Shown here: piece after piece, positions 8,252 through 17,659 of the stretch
Layout of the letters: each line of letters opens with the position of its first letter
How positions within the stretch are numbered: position 1 is the first letter of the stretch
Assembly: GCA_013214635.1 (NCBI GenBank)
Contig: JABSSC010000045.1
Span: forward strand, 1-36,653
DNA from: Paracoccaceae bacterium
GTDB taxonomy: Bacteria > Pseudomonadota > Alphaproteobacteria > Rhodobacterales > Rhodobacteraceae
DNA: 36,653 nt
Direction of reading: 5' to 3'
Notes under the pieces: model-generated
Databases searched by the model: none
Seen by the model: the letters and a program-made list of their open reading frames with translations, nothing else
Told to the model about the DNA's origin: nothing
Translations under genes and position numbers: made by a program

Positions 8252-9574
8252 ATGAAACGGTTCCACATCCGCGATTACATGCCGCGCTCGCTCTATGGTC
8301 GGGCGGCGTTGATCCTGATGGTGCCGATCATCACGATCCAATTGGTTCTGTCGATTGTTTTTATCCAGCGTCTTTATGAAGACGTCACAGACCAGATGAC
8401 CGAGAACGTTCTGTTCGAACTGCGGTTTCTGCTTGAGCAAGTGAATACCGCCGAGACCGTGGATGCCGCCAACGCGGTTACCAGTCCCTTGGAATTTCCG
8501 CTGGGCATCAACCTGACACTGCCGGGGATCGTGCCGACCGAGGATAGCCGGGTTTGGTATGATCTTTCGGGACGGATCGTGATTGCGACTTTGCGAGAGG
8601 GTTTGCCGGGTGTGACCGGAGTGGATCTGGACAGCAATTCCCGGCTTGTGTTTCTGGGGCTAGAGACGCGCCACGGGCAGATGCTGATCGATTTCTCGCG
8701 CCGTCGGGTGTCGGCCTCGAACCCGCATCAGCTTTTGGTGATTGTGATCTTCGTGTCCATCCTGATGACGATCATCGCCTATATTTTCTTGCGCAATCAG
8801 TTGCGCCCGGTCAGGCGACTTGCGCGGGCCGCAGAGGCGTTTGGTAAGGGCCGCAATGTCCCGTATCGGGCATCGGGCGCGACGGAAGTCCGGGCCGCGG
8901 GGGCGGCGTTTCTGGAAATGCGCAATCGCATTGAGCGGCATATCGACCAGCGCACGCTGATGCTGTCCGGGGTCAGTCACGATCTTCGGACCCCATTGAC
9001 GCGGATGAAGCTGGAGCTTTCTCTGATGGAGCCGTCGGACGAGGTCACGGCGCTTAATCAAGAGCTCGAAGAGATGGAGTTGATGCTCGACACATTCCTG
9101 AACTTTGCGCGTGGCGCAGCGATGGAAGAGCCGCAAGACATCGATCCCGTGGCTTTAGCGCGGACCGTAGTGGATAAATACCGTCGGGCCGGGCATGACG
9201 TATCTCTTGCACAAGACCAAGGCCAACACGCGGTCATGTTGCGCCCTATGGCGGTTGAACGGGCGTTGTCCAACCTTGTTGGCAACGCCGTGCGACACGC
9301 CGACCGCGTTGAGGTTTCGGTCACTCTCACAGCGAATGTCGTTCGGTTTGATGTTGATGACAATGGTCCGGGCATCCCACCAGAGCGACGCGAAGAAGCG
9401 ATACGACCCTTCGCGCGCCTCGACGAGGCCCGCAATCAGAATGCCGGCGGGGCGGGCGTTGGACTTGGGTTGGCGATTGTCGCAGATGTTGCGCGCCAAC
9501 ACGGGGGCAAGCTGAGCCTTGAGCAGAGCGAGACGCTTGGCGGGCTAAAGGCCGTTATGCGGATCGCCGTATAG
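8252..9574 (+). CDS. EnvZ-like sensor histidine kinase
   Basis: A 440-residue membrane sensor kinase: transmembrane segments at about 17-38 and 161-180 around a periplasmic sensor of about 120 residues, a HAMP domain (LRNQLRPVRRLARAAEAFGKG), the H box SGVSHDLRTPLTRMK with phosphoacceptor His243, and a HATPase domain with N box NLVGNAVRHA, DNGPGIP and GAGVGLGLAIV. This order matches the EnvZ branch. No response regulator gene is adjacent, so its partner is elsewhere. The protein from the ATG at 8252 is complete; the upstream frame extension overlaps the divergent MBL gene and is rejected. The signal it senses is unknown. Confidence 0.93.
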   Translation: MKRFHIRDYMPRSLYGRAALILMVPIITIQLVLSIVFIQRLYEDVTDQMTENVLFELRFLLEQVNTAETVDAANAVTSPLEFPLGINLTLPGIVPTEDSRVWYDLSGRIVIATLREGLPGVTGVDLDSNSRLVFLGLETRHGQMLIDFSRRRVSASNPHQLLVIVIFVSILMTIIAYIFLRNQLRPVRRLARAAEAFGKGRNVPYRASGATEVRAAGAAFLEMRNRIERHIDQRTLMLSGVSHDLRTPLTRMKLELSLMEPSDEVTALNQELEEMELMLDTFLNFARGAAMEEPQDIDPVALARTVVDKYRRAGHDVSLAQDQGQHAVMLRPMAVERALSNLVGNAVRHADRVEVSVTLTANVVRFDVDDNGPGIPPERREEAIRPFARLDEARNQNAGGAGVGLGLAIVADVARQHGGKLSLEQSETLGGLKAVMRIAV

Positions 9575-9597
9575 CACCGTGCCCGTAACCACGTGAC

Positions 9598-10038
9598 ATG
9601 CTCAGGTCGTTTGGGTCGTGTAGTCCAAGTTGCACAAACGCCAAACTCGCCCACACGAAGCCATCCACCGTGCGCACTCCCAACGCAAACAACAAAGACT
9701 CAGTTCTTAACCCGGCATGCCGTGCCTTGCGCGAGGCATTTGATGACGATGTTGGCGCGATTCCACCTGAGGAGACCGTTGCCCGATTGCCGGGTCAAAT
9801 GACTGGATGGCGGACATCAGACCGGATCGATGTGCTGTGGCATCTTGTTCAGTACTTGGACGATTGCCTTGGGCAGTCGCTGTTTCAACCCGGTGGCGTT
9901 GCAATCTTTGACGCCTTTGCGCGGGCGCGTTCGCGCGCAATGCTGTTTCTTCAAAAAGAGATCGACGCATTGCCCAATGCGATGAAGGCGGATGGGGCAC
10001 TGCCATCTGGCGCCCCTGTGGGAACTCGTTTGCATTGA
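9598..10038 (+). CDS. Unknown small soluble protein, start uncertain
   Basis: A frame of 146 codons between the kinase and icd. I recognise no family. The part from about position 9700 onward reads like a real alpha-helical protein ([59 protein letters not shown]), whereas the first 25 codons are poor and the ATG at 9598 has no ribosome site. A GTG at 9670 in the same frame would give about 122 residues and is an alternative start. No signal peptide or membrane segment is visible. The coding call is moderate. Confidence 0.45.
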   Translation: MLRSFGSCSPSCTNAKLAHTKPSTVRTPNANNKDSVLNPACRALREAFDDDVGAIPPEETVARLPGQMTGWRTSDRIDVLWHLVQYLDDCLGQSLFQPGGVAIFDAFARARSRAMLFLQKEIDALPNAMKADGALPSGAPVGTRLH

Positions 10039-10123
10039 AATCGTCACCCTGCGGCAAGGGTGCACTCGACCTTTTGGACCAATAGGTTTAGGGCAGGGGC
10101 GACTCTGTATACGAGGGAATACA

Positions 10124-12334
10124 ATGACCGACAGCACCTCCGCCGATATCATCTATACCAAAGTGGACGAAGCGCCCGAACTGGCGTCGGCCTCGTTCCT
10201 GCCCATCATCCGTGCCTTTGCCGAAGCGGCAGGTGTGACGGTCGGGACCAAAGACATCTCATTGGCGGGGCGCATCATCGCGTCATTTCCTGAGCGGCTT
10301 ACAGCGGAACAACAGCAATCGGACGATCTGGCCGAACTTGGCCGTCTGGTGAAGACGCCGGACGCCAATGTCATCAAGCTTCCTAATATCTCGGCGTCGG
10401 TCCCGCAGTTGGTTGCGGCGGTGAAGGAGCTTCAGGCGCAGGGGTACAACTTGCCTGACTATCCCGAGACGCCAGAGACCGATGAAGAGAAGGACGTTCG
10501 CGCCCGCTACGACGCGGTGAAAGGTTCGGCGGTGAACCCGGTCCTGCGCGAAGGCAACTCGGATCGTCGCGCCGCTGTGGCCGTGAAGAAGTACGCGCAA
10601 GCCAACCCGCACCGGATGGGCGCGTGGAGCGCGGATAGCAAAACATACGTCGCCTCGATGCCGGGTAATGATTTCTTTGCCAATGAAGTGTCCACACGCC
10701 TCGATGCGGCTGCGACGGTTCGGATCGAACTTGAGGCCGAAGACGGCTCCGTCACCATTCTGAAAGAGGGGATCGAGTACCCGGCTGGTACCGTGGTGGA
10801 CGCGACATTCATGTCAGCAGCGACGCTAGATGCGTTTCTTGGGCATTCGATCGAAAAGACCAAGGAAGAGGGCATTTTGTGGTCTATCCACATGAAGGCC
10901 ACGATGATGAAGGTTTCCGACCCGATTATCTTTGGTCACGCGGTCAAAGCGTATCTCGCGCCCGTCTTTGATAAGTTCGGGTCTGAGCTTGATGCGCTGG
11001 GCGTCAATCCGAACTCGGGCCTTGGTGATCTTCTGGATCGTGTGAAAGATAACGCTGACATCATGGCATCGATTGAGGCGGCCATGGCCAACAACCCGCC
11101 GCTTTACATGGTCGACAGCGACCGTGGCATCACCAATCTGCATGTGCCCTCGGACGTGATCATCGACGCCTCGATGCCCGCGCTGATCCGCGCCGGCGGC
11201 AAAGGCTGGGGCCCGGATGGCAAAGAGCATGACTGCGTCTGCGTGATCCCCGACAACTCCTATGCTGGCGTCTATGACGAGACGATCAGTTATTTCAAAG
11301 AGACCGGCGCGTTGGACCCATCGACCTCGGGCGCGGTGCAGAACATCGGCCTGATGGCGCAGAAGGCGCAGGAATACGGCTCGCACCCGACGACGTTTGA
11401 GATCCCGTACAAAGGCACGATCCGCATGGTGACCGACGCCGGGATCACGCTGCACCAGCACGCGGTTGAGCCGGGCGATATCTGGCGGTCGTCCTCGGCA
11501 CGCCAAGCGCCGATTGAAGACTGGGTGAAGCTGGCCATTGACCGGCAACGGGCCGAAGGGTGTCAGGCGATTTTCTGGCTCGACGCGCAGCGGGCGCATG
11601 ATGCCGAGCTGATCGAGTACGTAATGCCGATCCTGAAAGCTGCGGGCGTAGAGGATAAGTTCCAGATCTTGGCACCGCGTGAAGCGACCCGTGTGACGCT
11701 GGAAGAAATCCGCACCGGTGCGAATTCGATCGCGATTACGGGCAACGTGCTGCGTGACTATCTGACGGACCTGTTCCCGATCCTTGAACTGGGAACGTCA
11801 GCCAAGATGTTGTCGATCGTGAAACTGATGCAGGGTGGCGGTCTTTTTGAAACGGGTGCGGGCGGCTCTGCGCCCAAGCACGTGCAGCAGCTTGTGGAAG
11901 AGAACCACCTGCGTTGGGACAGTCTGGGCGAGTTCTGCGCGCTGGGCGAGAGCCTGAAGTTCCTCGGTGAAACCAAGGGTAATGCGCGGGCGCGTCTGCT
12001 GGGGGAAGCTGTGGATGCCGCGACCCAAGGTGTTTTGGATCATGATCGGTCACCAGGCCGCAAAGTCGGCCAGCCTGACAACCGCGACAGCCATTTTTGG
12101 TTCGCGCTCTATTGGGCCGAGGCGTTGGCCGCGCAGACTGAGGATGCCCAGCTTGCCGCGCATTTCAAACCTATCGCAGAGGCGCTTGCGGCAAATGCCG
12201 ATAAGATCATAGCAGAGCTTGCCGATGCGCAGGGTGGTGCAGCCGAACTTGGTGGCTACTACCGGACGGATGATGCGCTGACCGGTGCAGTTATGCGCCC
12301 GTCGTCAACTCTGAATGCGATCATCGCAGGCTAA
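10124..12334 (+). CDS. icd: NADP-dependent isocitrate dehydrogenase, monomeric type
   Basis: A 736-residue protein of the monomeric (IDH-II) class, which converts isocitrate to 2-oxoglutarate and CO2 with NADP in the TCA cycle. Family segments run from end to end: [69 protein letters not shown] and GSAPKHVQQ near the C-terminus. The length is standard for the class, clearly different from the roughly 400-residue dimeric enzymes. The ATG at 10124 is preceded by GAGGGA at 10113-10118. It stands alone with a strong terminator just after it. A second, dimeric enzyme elsewhere in the genome cannot be excluded. Confidence 0.97.
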   Translation: MTDSTSADIIYTKVDEAPELASASFLPIIRAFAEAAGVTVGTKDISLAGRIIASFPERLTAEQQQSDDLAELGRLVKTPDANVIKLPNISASVPQLVAAVKELQAQGYNLPDYPETPETDEEKDVRARYDAVKGSAVNPVLREGNSDRRAAVAVKKYAQANPHRMGAWSADSKTYVASMPGNDFFANEVSTRLDAAATVRIELEAEDGSVTILKEGIEYPAGTVVDATFMSAATLDAFLGHSIEKTKEEGILWSIHMKATMMKVSDPIIFGHAVKAYLAPVFDKFGSELDALGVNPNSGLGDLLDRVKDNADIMASIEAAMANNPPLYMVDSDRGITNLHVPSDVIIDASMPALIRAGGKGWGPDGKEHDCVCVIPDNSYAGVYDETISYFKETGALDPSTSGAVQNIGLMAQKAQEYGSHPTTFEIPYKGTIRMVTDAGITLHQHAVEPGDIWRSSSARQAPIEDWVKLAIDRQRAEGCQAIFWLDAQRAHDAELIEYVMPILKAAGVEDKFQILAPREATRVTLEEIRTGANSIAITGNVLRDYLTDLFPILELGTSAKMLSIVKLMQGGGLFETGAGGSAPKHVQQLVEENHLRWDSLGEFCALGESLKFLGETKGNARARLLGEAVDAATQGVLDHDRSPGRKVGQPDNRDSHFWFALYWAEALAAQTEDAQLAAHFKPIAEALAANADKIIAELADAQGGAAELGGYYRTDDALTGAVMRPSSTLNAIIAG

Positions 12335-12360
12335 AAACCAGCCAGCGTGGAACAGTTAGG

Positions 12361-12387
12361 GGCGCGCCACGATTGGCGCGCCTTTTT
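12361..12387 (+). terminator. Intrinsic terminator after icd
   Basis: A perfect nine-base-pair GC-rich stem (GGCGCGCCA at 12361-12369 with TGGCGCGCC at 12374-12382, loop CGAT) followed by five T residues at 12383-12387. It begins 26 bases after the icd stop codon. This is a textbook rho-independent terminator. Confidence 0.93.
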
Positions 12388-12430
12388 CTATTCCGTTTAC
12401 GCTTGATTATTCCGTCTATCCGTAGAAAAG

Positions 12431-12476
12431 CACGCGACTGCGTGACTGGCCAACGATCGGATCGTTGGCGTAGTCA
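12431..12476 (+). promoter_or_regulatory. Two mutually exclusive hairpins before the 53-residue gene
   Basis: CACGC/GCGTG (12431-12435 with 12440-12444) overlaps the foot of a longer hairpin whose perfect core is CCAACGAT/ATCGTTGG (12450-12457 with 12461-12468, loop CGG) and whose outer arm is TGACT/AGTCA (12443-12447 with 12472-12476). Bases 12443-12444 would be shared, so the full forms exclude each other. The element ends 25 bases before the small gene's ATG. No T tract follows. A role in control of that gene, or as an operator dyad, is inference. Confidence 0.4.
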
Positions 12477-12501
12477 TCTGCTTCAGTCTTGAGGTTTGGT
12501 T

Positions 12502-12663
12502 ATGAGCACCCAGCAATTCGTATTGCGGATCGTTATTCATGTTGTGAACGCGCTTCTGTTGGCGGCGCTGCTTGCGTATTTGTTTTTTGCGCCAGCAGCC
12601 AATGCGGCGTTGGTGATCACTCCCGAAGCAGGCGTATCGCTGGCTTTGGTTGAAGGCGCTTAG
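12502..12663 (+). CDS. Small membrane or exported peptide, 53 residues
   Basis: A short gene not matched to any family. The ATG at 12502 follows GAGG at 12491-12494 at seven bases. The product has a short N-terminus, then one long hydrophobic stretch (about residues 8-32, VVNALLLAALLAYLFF included) and an APAANA-A segment that would suit signal peptidase cleavage; the rest is LVITPEAGVSLALVEGA. It may therefore be a single-span membrane protein or a tiny secreted peptide. It lies alone between the icd terminator and the convergent sulfotransferase gene, behind a hairpin-rich leader. Good ribosome site and hydrophobic pattern support coding; function is unknown. Confidence 0.6.
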   Translation: MSTQQFVLRIVIHVVNALLLAALLAYLFFAPAANAALVITPEAGVSLALVEGA

Positions 12664-12691
12664 CGGCTTAGGGCAGTTCGTGGGCCTGCAC

Positions 12692-13774
12692 TTACTGTTT
12701 TCCAAGCCATCGTTTGGCACGTTGCAGCAAAGACGATTTGTTCGTCTTCTGCGGCGGTGGGGTGATGATCTGAGCCATCGCCTCGATCAGGTCATCGGGT
12801 GTCTGCCCAATGCGCTGCACACTCTGACCGGTTGTCTCGGCCAGCCAGGAAACTGTTGTGGGCGCGACGGTTAAAAGATCTTCTTCTGAGCGAATTGCGT
12901 GTGGCGGATCCGGCGCAACAGGTTCCGCCATGTTCCATCCCATACGCGCTTCGGACCAGGTGTATTGGCGTGAAAGATCTTCTCGGACGGGTGCCAGAAC
13001 CTGTTCCGAAAACTGCAGCTTGGGACCTTTGAGATCACTTAAGGCACCTATCAATCGACCGTCACCGGGTATGATTCTTGGATGCTTTTTGCGCCAGATG
13101 AAGAGAAGCTTTACCGCCTCGCTTGAGAGGGCGGTGTTGGCACGCATGCCTGTTACGCCATTCTCGGGCAGCTCGATCCCTAGCCAATCAGCAAAGTCGC
13201 AAATCACGGAGCGGTCGCGAAATCGGTCAACCAAGTATGGCCGATAAAGCAGCCTCGCTTCGCTAAAAAGCTCCTCCAGAGGCTGAAATCGAGACGCATA
13301 GTCAATCATCTTGGCATTTTGCATCGTGCCAAAAGGAACAAATTTCCCTCGGAGGAGGGTTTGGAACTTTGCGTGAAGATACGAAAGTGGTGGGCGGATA
13401 TACGCAAAAACTTCAGTTTCCGCCTTGCCAGAAACGTTTGACTGTATTTGTTCCAGCAGGGTCTCTAACGCGTTACTCCGCATTAGGCTCACACCTTCTC
13501 CGGAGATGATCGCCGTTTGAGCCCGGGCCGCCTGCAACCGCGTTTCGATAAGCTGCTGCGCTTCCGCCGCGTTCGACGCAAAGGATGGTTGCGGAAGACC
13601 ATTGTCGGGGCGTTCTCGCCCGGCATAGGCCTGATGTAGGATGTTGCTGGCGTTTGGGTGTATGAAGCGCAGGTATTCCCAACCCGGCCCATCGCCCAGT
13701 TCCGACAGCGCATTCTGGATGGCTGTCGTTCCGGTCTTGTGCATTCCAACGTGCAAAACCACACGGTCGGGCAT
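12692..13774 (-). CDS. Sulfotransferase-family protein
   Basis: A 360-residue protein whose N-terminus RVVLHVGMHKTGTTAIQNAL (residues about 4-23) is the PAPS 5'-phosphosulfate-binding loop of sulfotransferases. The 3'-phosphate-binding part is likely around EVFAYIRPPLSYLHAKFQ. These enzymes move sulfate from PAPS onto hydroxyl or amino groups of sugars, lipids or polymers; the acceptor here cannot be named. The C-terminal half is less familiar and ends in a basic tail (KSSLLQRAKRWLGKQ). It has no operon partner and lies between the small peptide gene and the CAT tRNA. Surface polysaccharide modification is a common role in related bacteria (inference). Confidence 0.8.
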   Translation of the reverse strand: MPDRVVLHVGMHKTGTTAIQNALSELGDGPGWEYLRFIHPNASNILHQAYAGRERPDNGLPQPSFASNAAEAQQLIETRLQAARAQTAIISGEGVSLMRSNALETLLEQIQSNVSGKAETEVFAYIRPPLSYLHAKFQTLLRGKFVPFGTMQNAKMIDYASRFQPLEELFSEARLLYRPYLVDRFRDRSVICDFADWLGIELPENGVTGMRANTALSSEAVKLLFIWRKKHPRIIPGDGRLIGALSDLKGPKLQFSEQVLAPVREDLSRQYTWSEARMGWNMAEPVAPDPPHAIRSEEDLLTVAPTTVSWLAETTGQSVQRIGQTPDDLIEAMAQIITPPPQKTNKSSLLQRAKRWLGKQ

Positions 13775-13887
13775 CTGGGCGTCCTGCTTGCAGACCTGAG
13801 GAGAAATCGAGGGAAGTCTAAAGGGCAGTGCGGACGTTGTTCAACGTTTTCATCAAGATGAACGAAACACCTGCAGGAGCGGTGGTT

Positions 13888-13964
13888 TGGTAGGCCCGGA
13901 GGGACTTGAACCCCCAACCAAAGCGTTATGAGCGCTCTGCTCTAACCAATTGAGCTACAGGCCC
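13888..13964 (-). tRNA. tRNA with CAT anticodon, probably tRNA-Ile2 (or elongator tRNA-Met)
   Basis: A 77-nt cloverleaf with encoded CCA: acceptor GGGCCTG with CGGGCCT, D arm GCTC/GAGC, anticodon arm GAGCG-CTCATAA-CGCTT with CAT at 34-36, T arm GGGGG-TTCAAGT-CCCTC, discriminator A. The G1-U72 pair rules out the initiator (C-A mismatch). Pairs C4-G69 and C5-G68 are those TilS uses in E. coli tRNA-Ile2, and the 5' GGGCCTGTAGCTC resembles alphaproteobacterial tRNA-Ile, so lysidine-modified Ile2 is likelier than Met. The gene is certain; the amino acid is not. Confidence 0.93.
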
Positions 13965-14072
13965 GCCTGAACCGCTGATATCAAAGGGAGAGAGCGGGTC
14001 AAGGTGCCATGGTGGACAGCGCTGTCTGCGGGTGCTAGCGACCGCCAAAGAACTGCGAGAGGCGAGTTGGGC

Positions 14073-15119
14073 ATGACACAAGGCAAAAACGGTCTGACCT
14101 ACAGCGATGCGGGCGTTGATATCACCGCCGGCAATGACCTTGTGGACCGGATCAAGCCGGCGGCAGCGCGGACAAAACGCCCCGGCGTTATGGACGGGCT
14201 TGGTGGGTTTGGCGCGTTGTTCGATCTTAAAGCTGCTGGATATGAGGACCCGATCCTTGTTGCTGCGACCGACGGTGTGGGCACCAAGCTGCGGATTGCC
14301 ATCGACACGGGCCATGTGGATGGGGTCGGCATCGATCTGGTTGCGATGTGCGTGAATGACCTTGTGTGTCAGGGCGCTGAGCCTTTGTTTTTCCTAGATT
14401 ATTTTGCAACCGGTGCGCTGGACGTGGACACGGGCGCGCGCGTCGTCGAAGGGATTGCTGCGGGATGTGCAGAAGTCGGCGCGGCTCTGATCGGTGGTGA
14501 AACGGCCGAGATGCCGGGCATGTATCCCGATGGCGACTTTGATCTTGCGGGGTTTGCCGTTGGCGCGATGGAGCGGGACCAAAGCCTGCCGCGTGATGTG
14601 GCAGCGGGTGATGTATTGATTGGGTTGGGGTCGAACGGCGTGCATTCCAACGGATACTCGCTGGTTCGACGTGTGATCGAGGTTGCAGGTCTTTCTTTTG
14701 ACGATCCCGCGCCGTTCGCCGACAGCTCGCTCGGTGAAGCCCTTCTGGCGCCCACGCGCCTCTATGTGCGCGCTGTACTCGCGGCGCTTCGGTCCGGCGG
14801 CCTCCATGCGGCTGCGCATATCACTGGTGGGGGGCTGACGGAAAACCTCCCGAGGGTGTTGCCGGAAGGCTTGGGCGCAAGTGTGGATTTGTCGACCATC
14901 ACCCCGCCTGCTGTTTTCGCTTGGCTGGCTGAAGCCGGGGGGATTGCCGAGGCCGAGATGTTGCGCACATTCAATTGCGGTGTGGGCATGGTTCTGGTCG
15001 TCGCGCCGGATGCTGTCGACGGCGTCATGGTGGCTTTGCGGGCCGAAGGTGAAGACCCCGTTGTCCTTGGCGCGCTGAGCGAGGGCGAGGGTGTCACCTT
15101 TACCGGGGCGCTTTTTTGA
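14073..15119 (+). CDS. purM: Phosphoribosylformylglycinamidine cyclo-ligase (AIR synthetase)
   Basis: Fifth step of purine synthesis: ATP-driven closure of FGAM to AIR. The 348-residue protein shows [20 protein letters not shown] at the start, [14 protein letters not shown], the metal/nucleotide segment [45 protein letters not shown] and [16 protein letters not shown], all PurM hallmarks in order. The ATG at 14073 has AGAGG ten bases before it and gives the family's usual N-terminus; the open frame runs upstream to 14004 without support. The stop overlaps the purN start by four bases, so the two steps are translationally coupled. Confidence 0.97.
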   Translation: MTQGKNGLTYSDAGVDITAGNDLVDRIKPAAARTKRPGVMDGLGGFGALFDLKAAGYEDPILVAATDGVGTKLRIAIDTGHVDGVGIDLVAMCVNDLVCQGAEPLFFLDYFATGALDVDTGARVVEGIAAGCAEVGAALIGGETAEMPGMYPDGDFDLAGFAVGAMERDQSLPRDVAAGDVLIGLGSNGVHSNGYSLVRRVIEVAGLSFDDPAPFADSSLGEALLAPTRLYVRAVLAALRSGGLHAAAHITGGGLTENLPRVLPEGLGASVDLSTITPPAVFAWLAEAGGIAEAEMLRTFNCGVGMVLVVAPDAVDGVMVALRAEGEDPVVLGALSEGEGVTFTGALF

Positions 15120-15712
15120 CCAAACGCGTTGCGATCCTGATCTCGGGCGGCGGGTCAAACATGGTTCGCCTTGTCGAAGATATGGCCATCAATCATCCGG
15201 CGTCACCGGTTCTTGTGCTTTCCAACAGACCGGAGGCCGGCGGCTTGGCCAAGGCGGCGGCGCTTGGTGTGCCAACGGCGGTTGTCGATCACAAGGACTA
15301 TGCCGGCGATCGCCCGGCGTTTGAGGCGGCGATGTCGTCCGTCTTGGACGATGTCCGCCCGGATATTCTGTGTCTGGCCGGGTTTATGCGCATTCTAACG
15401 TCGGATTTCACGCGCGCTTGGGAAGGGCGGATGCTGAACATCCACCCTTCGCTCCTGCCAAAGTATCGGGGTCTGAATACCCATGCGCGTGCGCTTGAGG
15501 CTGGAGACACAGAGGCCGGATGCACCGTGCATGAAGTCACGGCCGATCTGGATGACGGACCGATCCTTGGTCAGGCGCGTGTGCCAATCCTTTCCGGAGA
15601 CACACCCGACACCCTTGCTGACCGAGTGTTAGTGCAGGAACACACCCTGTATCCTGAGGTCCTGCGCCGGTTTGCCGCCGGGGATCGTACACTGGTAAAC
15701 TTGCCGACATGA
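15116..15712 (+). CDS. purN: Phosphoribosylglycinamide formyltransferase
   Basis: Transfers a formyl group from 10-formyl-tetrahydrofolate to GAR, the third step of purine synthesis. The 198-residue protein has [13 protein letters not shown] at the start, [10 protein letters not shown], the active-site block [20 protein letters not shown] with the catalytic Asn and His, and [19 protein letters not shown] with the catalytic Asp. The start codon is TTG, overlapping the purM TGA (TTGA at 15116-15119); this gives a normal PurN N-terminus, and no ATG or GTG does. Such coupling lets terminating purM ribosomes start purN. Confidence 0.96.
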   Translation: MTKRVAILISGGGSNMVRLVEDMAINHPASPVLVLSNRPEAGGLAKAAALGVPTAVVDHKDYAGDRPAFEAAMSSVLDDVRPDILCLAGFMRILTSDFTRAWEGRMLNIHPSLLPKYRGLNTHARALEAGDTEAGCTVHEVTADLDDGPILGQARVPILSGDTPDTLADRVLVQEHTLYPEVLRRFAAGDRTLVNLPT

Positions 15713-15776
15713 GACTTTCGCCCTACACCGTTGCGAATGGCCAAGAAGACTAAACAAAGACGAGCAGCCACCTGAG

Positions 15777-16934
15777 ATGATCACGATTACAACCACCGAG
15801 GGGCTGGCTGCGTTCTGTGAGCGGGCTCGCGCAGAACCCTATGTCACCGTAGACACCGAGTTTCTGCGTGAACGGACCTATTACTCCAAACTCTGCCTTG
15901 TACAGGTTGCCCTACCGGGCGAGGGCGACGATACGGCCGTTCTGATTGACCCACTTGTCAACGAGATGGACCTGCAGCCGCTCTATAATCTGATGGCCGA
16001 TGAAAGCGTGATCAAAGTCTTTCACGCCGCGCGGCAGGACGTCGAGATCTTCTTTATCGATGGCGGTGTGATCCCGACGCCGCTCTTCGACACGCAAGTC
16101 GCTGCGATGGTGGCTGGTTTCGGGGAACAGGTTGGGTATGAGACCCTTGTGCGCAAGATCGCGAAGGCCAATCTCGACAAGTCGTCCCGCTTTACCGATT
16201 GGTCGCGTCGTCCGCTGACCGATGCACAAAAGACCTATGCGCTGGCAGACGTGACGCATTTGCGGGTCATCTACGAATTTCTCGCTGCTGATCTGGAGAA
16301 AACCGGGCGTCGGGCATGGCTGGATGAGGAGATTGCGACGCTGACAGACCCTCGCACCTATACCACCCGTCCCGAAGACGCGTGGCGGCGGGTCAAAACG
16401 CGGACAAACTCGGGGCGGTTCATGGCTCTGGTTCAGGCGCTTGCGGCGTTCCGCGAAGGCTATGCGCAGACAAACAACGTTCCCCGCAGCCGTGTCTTTA
16501 AGGATGATGCGCTGATCGAACTGGCATCGACCAAACCGCGCAACGAAAAGGATCTGGGACGATCGCGTCTTTTGCTACGAGAGGCGCGTAAGGGAGACAT
16601 TGCCGCCGGCATTCTTGAGGCGATCAACAGCGCGTTGGCGCTTCCGTCAGATGCGCTTCCCAAGCCGGACAAGAGCCGGGACAAATTGCAGGTCAACCCG
16701 GCCTTGGCCGACCTTTTGCGGGTGCTTTTGAAAGCCAAGGCCGAACAGGCCGGTGTGGCGCAGAAGTTGATCGCAACCTCGGCGGATTTGGATGGGTTGG
16801 CTGCAGGGCTGCGCGATAGCGCCGCGCTCAGCGGATGGCGCAAAGATGTATTCGGCTCGGATGCTTTGGATTTGTGCGATGGCAAGATCGGTTTGCGCGC
16901 GGACAAGGGGCGCGTGGTGACCGTGTCGCTTTAA
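15777..16934 (+). CDS. rnd: Ribonuclease D
   Basis: A 385-residue 3'-5' exoribonuclease that trims tRNA and other small RNA precursors. The DEDDy exonuclease site is complete: VTVDTEF (Asp26, Glu28), FHAARQD (Asp88) and YALAD (Tyr154, Asp158). An HRDC domain follows at about residues 205-290 (FMALVQALAAFREGYAQ, then VFKDDALIELAS). Length is normal. The ATG at 15777 has only a weak ribosome site. It lies 64 bases after purN on the same strand and may share its transcript; its 3' end faces the lipoprotein gene, only six bases away. Confidence 0.95.
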   Translation: MITITTTEGLAAFCERARAEPYVTVDTEFLRERTYYSKLCLVQVALPGEGDDTAVLIDPLVNEMDLQPLYNLMADESVIKVFHAARQDVEIFFIDGGVIPTPLFDTQVAAMVAGFGEQVGYETLVRKIAKANLDKSSRFTDWSRRPLTDAQKTYALADVTHLRVIYEFLAADLEKTGRRAWLDEEIATLTDPRTYTTRPEDAWRRVKTRTNSGRFMALVQALAAFREGYAQTNNVPRSRVFKDDALIELASTKPRNEKDLGRSRLLLREARKGDIAAGILEAINSALALPSDALPKPDKSRDKLQVNPALADLLRVLLKAKAEQAGVAQKLIATSADLDGLAAGLRDSAALSGWRKDVFGSDALDLCDGKIGLRADKGRVVTVSL

Positions 16935-16940
16935 CGCGCG

Positions 16941-17537
16941 CTACCGGCGCAATGTTCTCGCGTTGCGCTCGGCAATGATTTGGACTTCGCTTACACCCTC
17001 AAGCTGTTGGTTTGTCAGGAATATCGCAGCGGTGACCTCACGCGTTTCAGGTGTTCCTGCCGGGCGCGACACGGTTTGGGGTACAGGCGCGTTCTGAGGA
17101 CTCCCTCCGAAGGATATACCGCCGCTCGATGGGCTACCTGCAGCGGTATTGGTGTCGGTGCGCACGCGGCCTTCCTGCGTAGGAGCGTTTGTCAACGGAG
17201 GCGCTATCCGGAATTGATAGCTCAGCGTTCCGTCCAACGGTTCCCCGTCAACGCGGTCGAGAACCAATCCCGTTTGCCAGAACCCTTGCGTTGGTGGCAA
17301 ACCAGTGGCCAGTATGATGACCCCGCCTGGGGTACGTTCAATCGCAACATCGGTGATCTGCTCAACGAGCAGACGATTGTCGGTCGAAAGCCGCTGTTCA
17401 ACCGGGATCAACGTGTCGGGTATGTCGCGCCCGTCGAACCACGTGGCGGGATTCCAGCTTCGACCGCTGCCCGTTTCGCGCGAACAGGCCGCGAGGGCTA
17501 ACCCCAAGACCGCCAAAAGGATCACAGTCCGCCGCAT
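16941..17537 (-). CDS. Unknown lipoprotein
   Basis: A 198-residue protein with a lipoprotein signal: MRRTVILLAVLGLALAAC, with LAAC as lipobox and Cys18 as the expected lipidated residue. The mature part carries no family I recognise: a beta-rich segment (PGGVIILATGLPPTQGFW, GTLSYQFRIAPP), a low-complexity Gly/Ser/Pro stretch, then a conserved-looking end (EVTAAIFLTNQQLEGVSEVQ). GGGGAAG lies a few bases before the ATG. It is divergent from sufE with 122 bases between. It is probably anchored in the outer or inner membrane facing the periplasm. Confidence 0.82.
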   Translation of the reverse strand: MRRTVILLAVLGLALAACSRETGSGRSWNPATWFDGRDIPDTLIPVEQRLSTDNRLLVEQITDVAIERTPGGVIILATGLPPTQGFWQTGLVLDRVDGEPLDGTLSYQFRIAPPLTNAPTQEGRVRTDTNTAAGSPSSGGISFGGSPQNAPVPQTVSRPAGTPETREVTAAIFLTNQQLEGVSEVQIIAERNARTLRR

Positions 17538-17659
17538 ATTCTTCCCCGTCCCGTCGTCGTGCCTTCTGACTAGCTCAATTGTCGGCCAGAGAAAACCCGC
17601 CTGAGGGCTGGACGCGGGCGGTCAATCGCCATACCTCACGGCCCAAAGGAGACCCCCAA

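Noticed and set aside
8228-8440. N-terminal extension of the MBL hydrolase
   Set aside because: The extra 71 codons overlap the start and first membrane segment of the divergent kinase gene and look like non-coding composition (Arg, His and Gln rich).
10826-11599. A 257-codon open frame on the minus strand within icd
   Set aside because: Shadow of a highly conserved gene; no ribosome site or domain.
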